10,097 nt of DNA, taken from the NCBI GenBank assembly GCA_015143735.1, contig VKHC01000697.1, positions 1-10,097 on the forward strand, given 5' to 3'. Below are positions 8,418 through 10,097 of the stretch, piece after piece (within the stretch, counting starts at the first letter, position 1; each line of letters begins with the position of its first letter). The notes beneath the pieces are model-generated. The model did not search any database and was not told the origin of the DNA. It worked only from the letters and a program-made list of their open reading frames with translations. The stretch is from Synura sp. LO234KE. Lineage: Eukaryota > Sar > Synurophyceae > Synurales > Mallomonadaceae. A program made the position numbers and the translations under genes.

Positions 8418-9428
8418 TCATAGAACAGGGTAAGAAGGAGCAGCAAGTACACCGCACAGGTCTTCAGCAGATCTTGCGATCAAGATGTATCCGTCAAGGC
8501 CCCAAGAGGCTCCCCAACTGTTCTTGACTTTCCAGTAGTCCACCCCTTCCTCAGTGGTGCCATATCCAACAAGAAGTACACCATGGTCCAAATTAGTACC
8601 GCAGTTGGCATCCAGAACACCGCTTTTATAAAATTGGAAAGCAAACTGGTCCGCTTCAATTGCAATAGCAATTGGCTGCTTAGACACCGCTGACATTAGA
8701 GCCTTAACATTCTCAATTTTCACATCCGTGTAGGATTTTGGAGTGGCCTCAGCAATATTCTTGCAAGTTTTCTGACAAACACCAGTAGATCCAGTACCTG
8801 ATGTGTATGCGTAATCATCTTCAGTGCACAGGCCACCGTTTTTCTCAATCCAAGCAAACGCGTCATCCATAAAGCCACCATTGCAACCATAGTCAGAATC
8901 ATCACACGAAACAAGCTCTTGTTCCGAAAAAGATATGAGGTTTCCATACTTCACATAATATGCCCCTTCAAGTGCCCCAACTGCGCTGAAGCTCCAGCAT
9001 GAGCCGCAAGCCCCTTGATTTTTAACTTCCGTCACAGCTCCTTTCTCAACCCAATCCACAGAGGCTGGAAGCGAGAGCGCATCTTCGGGCTCAGGGTGCG
9101 GTAACCCTACAGTTCTCTTGCGTAGATTCTTTGGGCGAGTCGCACCGATGCGGAAGTGATCGTGGAACTCTGTCAAGGTCATATGGGAGTACTCGTTGTG
9201 GCCAAGTTGAAAACTAGGGTGTTTCTCATTATGTGCCGTGATCTTGTCGTGGTTATCAGAGAAGATTCTTAGCCTCCGACCAAACTCGGCAGCGTCTGCG
9301 AAGGTCATTTTGTGCTTGGTCAGCCATTCAGCAAAAAGCTTCTCATAGTACTCAACAGAGTTCAAGTTAGCGCCAGCGGACAAGCAAGCGCAAGACAGCA
9401 ACAATATCGATGACTCAACCACTCTCAT
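8418..9428 (-). CDS. Papain-family (C1A) cysteine protease, complete preproenzyme
   Basis: This 336-residue protein is a cathepsin L-like cysteine endopeptidase made as an inactive precursor. Residues 1 to about 19 form a signal peptide with a hydrophobic core (SSILLLSCACLSAG), so it enters the secretory path towards a lysosome-like vacuole or the outside. The I29 inhibitor propeptide follows. It has a complete ERFNIN motif (E48, R52, F56, N59, I63, N67) and a GNFD-type motif (G76, N78, Y80) whose last Asp is His82. A basic RKR (103-105) is a possible processing site, and the mature enzyme probably starts near LPASVDW (120-126). The catalytic set is intact: Gln138, Cys144 in CGSCWSFS, His282 and Asn303 in NSWG. 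SEQELVSCD and GCNGG are also conserved. Length is normal for the family. No intron is needed. The ATG has A at -3. It is divergent from the kinase gene at 9560. Confidence 0.97.
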   Translation of the reverse strand: MRVVESSILLLSCACLSAGANLNSVEYYEKLFAEWLTKHKMTFADAAEFGRRLRIFSDNHDKITAHNEKHPSFQLGHNEYSHMTLTEFHDHFRIGATRPKNLRKRTVGLPHPEPEDALSLPASVDWVEKGAVTEVKNQGACGSCWSFSAVGALEGAYYVKYGNLISFSEQELVSCDDSDYGCNGGFMDDAFAWIEKNGGLCTEDDYAYTSGTGSTGVCQKTCKNIAEATPKSYTDVKIENVKALMSAVSKQPIAIAIEADQFAFQFYKSGVLDANCGTNLDHGVLLVGYGTTEEGVDYWKVKNSWGASWGLDGYILIARSAEDLCGVLAAPSYPVL

Positions 9429-9559
9429 TCTTCTGGTTAGTTTTGCTAGGACGAAGGAATTCTTTTTGACTGTGTTGAAGGATTTGAAAATGAATATCTT
9501 TGACAGTCAATAAATCAACACGTTGTACATTGTACAGGTATTTTTTAGCAGTCCTTGCT
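9429..9559. promoter_or_regulatory. 131-bp shared intergenic region of two divergent genes
   Basis: This gap must hold the promoters and 5' leaders of both the protease (minus) and the kinase (plus). It contains a perfect palindrome TTGACAGTCAA (9500-9510). TTGACTGT at 9466-9473 repeats the reverse complement of part of it. TTGTACA occurs twice in tandem (9523-9536), each copy holding the palindrome TGTACA. No clear TATA box precedes either start. Assigning the motifs to either gene is inference. Confidence 0.6.
9487..9493 (-). promoter_or_regulatory. Possible initiator (TCATTTT) for the protease gene
   Basis: On the minus strand TCATTTT, followed by CAAATCC, fits the oomycete initiator pattern YCAYTYY with a partial match to the flanking element. 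It lies about 60 bp upstream of the protease ATG, a usual distance in oomycetes. A 7-base degenerate match is weak evidence. Confidence 0.25.
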
Positions 9560-10097
9560 ATGTCCATCCCAAAATGGGGCATCAGTACGCTGGCTCGTTA
9601 TCATGAATTCGAGCAAGTTGGTGAAGGGTCATATGGGTATTTTTAAGAGCTAAAATCTAATCAATTCAAAAAATAATTAATATTTCGATAAGTTACGTCT
9701 ACAGGGCGAAAGAAAAAAAATCAGGAGAAATTGTAGCTCTGAAGCGCATGATATTTAAGAAAGAAGGAGGAGGGGTAATTTTCTTCAATCTCCAATTTTC
9801 AAATTAGTCGTCAGTGTTTGTCGGAACAGATTCCTCTATCGGCAGTTCGAGAAATTAGATTTTTGAAGACAACGGAACATAATAGTATTATTCGTCTTCG
9901 AGAAATAGTCACCTCTAAGGGATGTGAGCATATTGGTAATTCGTTTATAGAATTCGATTCTTTTTTTTGGTTTTAGTTTCGTTTACTTTGGCAGACCGGG
10001 AGCTTCCAAAGGACTCACTACAGAGTTCAGAAACAGACAATAATTCGGATTCTAATAATACACTGGAGCGCTGTGGCCACTTGTATCTTGTTTTTGA
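9560..10097 (+). CDS. Cyclin-dependent kinase, CDK9/CDK12/CTD-kinase type, 5' part, spliced
   Basis: Four exons (9560-9636, 9693-9774, 9830-9935, 9977-10097) give 128 residues in one frame. The gene runs off the right edge. The protein has the glycine loop GEGSYGYV (21-28), the ATP-binding lysine in VALK (Lys43), and a PSTAIRE-equivalent helix PLSAVREIRF with Glu61. REIVTSKG and CGHLYLVF follow, the latter being the strand before the hinge. The EIVTS block is typical of kinases that phosphorylate the RNA polymerase II C-terminal domain with a cyclin T/K-type partner, in the nucleus. I infer that role; only the N-lobe is visible. Between SKG and CGHLYLVF is a Ser/Asn/Asp-rich insert of about 35 residues, longer than usual. 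It depends on the chosen third acceptor. ATG 9560 is the first in frame, with G at -3. Confidence 0.88.
9637..9692 (+). other. Intron 1 of the kinase gene (56 bp, phase 2)
   Basis: It begins GTATTT and ends GATAAG. Removal joins GEGSYG to YVYRAK and restores the glycine loop exactly at the family-conserved position. Unspliced, the frame hits a stop within a few codons. Confidence 0.88.
9775..9829 (+). other. Intron 2 of the kinase gene (55 bp, phase 0)
   Basis: It begins GTAATT and ends AACAG. Removal joins KKEGGG to IPLSAVRE, placing the PSTAIRE-like helix at its normal distance after the VALK lysine. Confidence 0.88.
9936..9976 (+). other. Intron 3 of the kinase gene (41 bp, phase 1), acceptor uncertain
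   Basis: It begins GTAATTCG and ends in a T-rich tract and TTTTAG. Splicing here keeps the frame into LYLVF. Later in-frame acceptors are possible after the GGCAG, TTCAG and AAACAG sites in 9988-10040. They would lengthen the intron and shorten the insert of the protein. Confidence 0.65.

Overview
The window looks like nuclear DNA of a eukaryotic microbe with a compact genome. A protein kinase gene is cut by three very short introns (56, 55 and 41 bp). Two genes are divergently transcribed from a 131-bp shared gap. There is no operon structure, Shine-Dalgarno pattern or insertion sequence. An oomycete or other stramenopile is my best guess, from the short introns, the tight spacing and a weak oomycete-type initiator match upstream of the protease. 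This is inference, and no diagnostic marker fixes the lineage.

Right end (8418-10097): two convincing genes. On the minus strand (8418-9428) lies a complete, intronless papain-family (C1A) cysteine protease with signal peptide, I29 propeptide and an intact catalytic set. On the plus strand (9560 to the window edge) lies the 5' part of a cyclin-dependent kinase of the CDK9/CDK12/CTD-kinase type, recognisable only after splicing. Their start codons face away from each other across a gap with repeated TTGACTGT and TTGTACA motifs.

Middle (about 4987-6957): a decayed, probably mobile-element-derived block. The minus strand carries a dead RNase H1-like module: an N-terminal hybrid-binding domain followed directly by an RNase H fold, with stops, a frame change and two lost catalytic acids. 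The plus strand (6258-6957) carries pieces of open frame with coding-like codon pattern but no family I recognise. The C-rich, coding-like strand switches from minus to plus at about 5.9-6.25 kb, so the block may have held two divergent genes.

Between block and genes (6958-8417): a C/T-rich stretch, an AT-rich spacer with intron-like motifs, then a 278-bp element packed with nine copies of CTAAAGT/ACTTTAG in both orientations, including a 10-bp inverted repeat.

Left part (1-4986): no gene I can recognise. Open frames here are no longer than expected by chance. It holds a 15-bp perfect palindrome, one 71-codon coding-like minus frame (952-1164), and a diverged two-copy repeat with a 178-bp period (3931-4288). 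I read this part as degraded transposon or intergenic DNA. Nothing here matches a known prokaryotic or viral defence system, CRISPR array, tRNA or rRNA.
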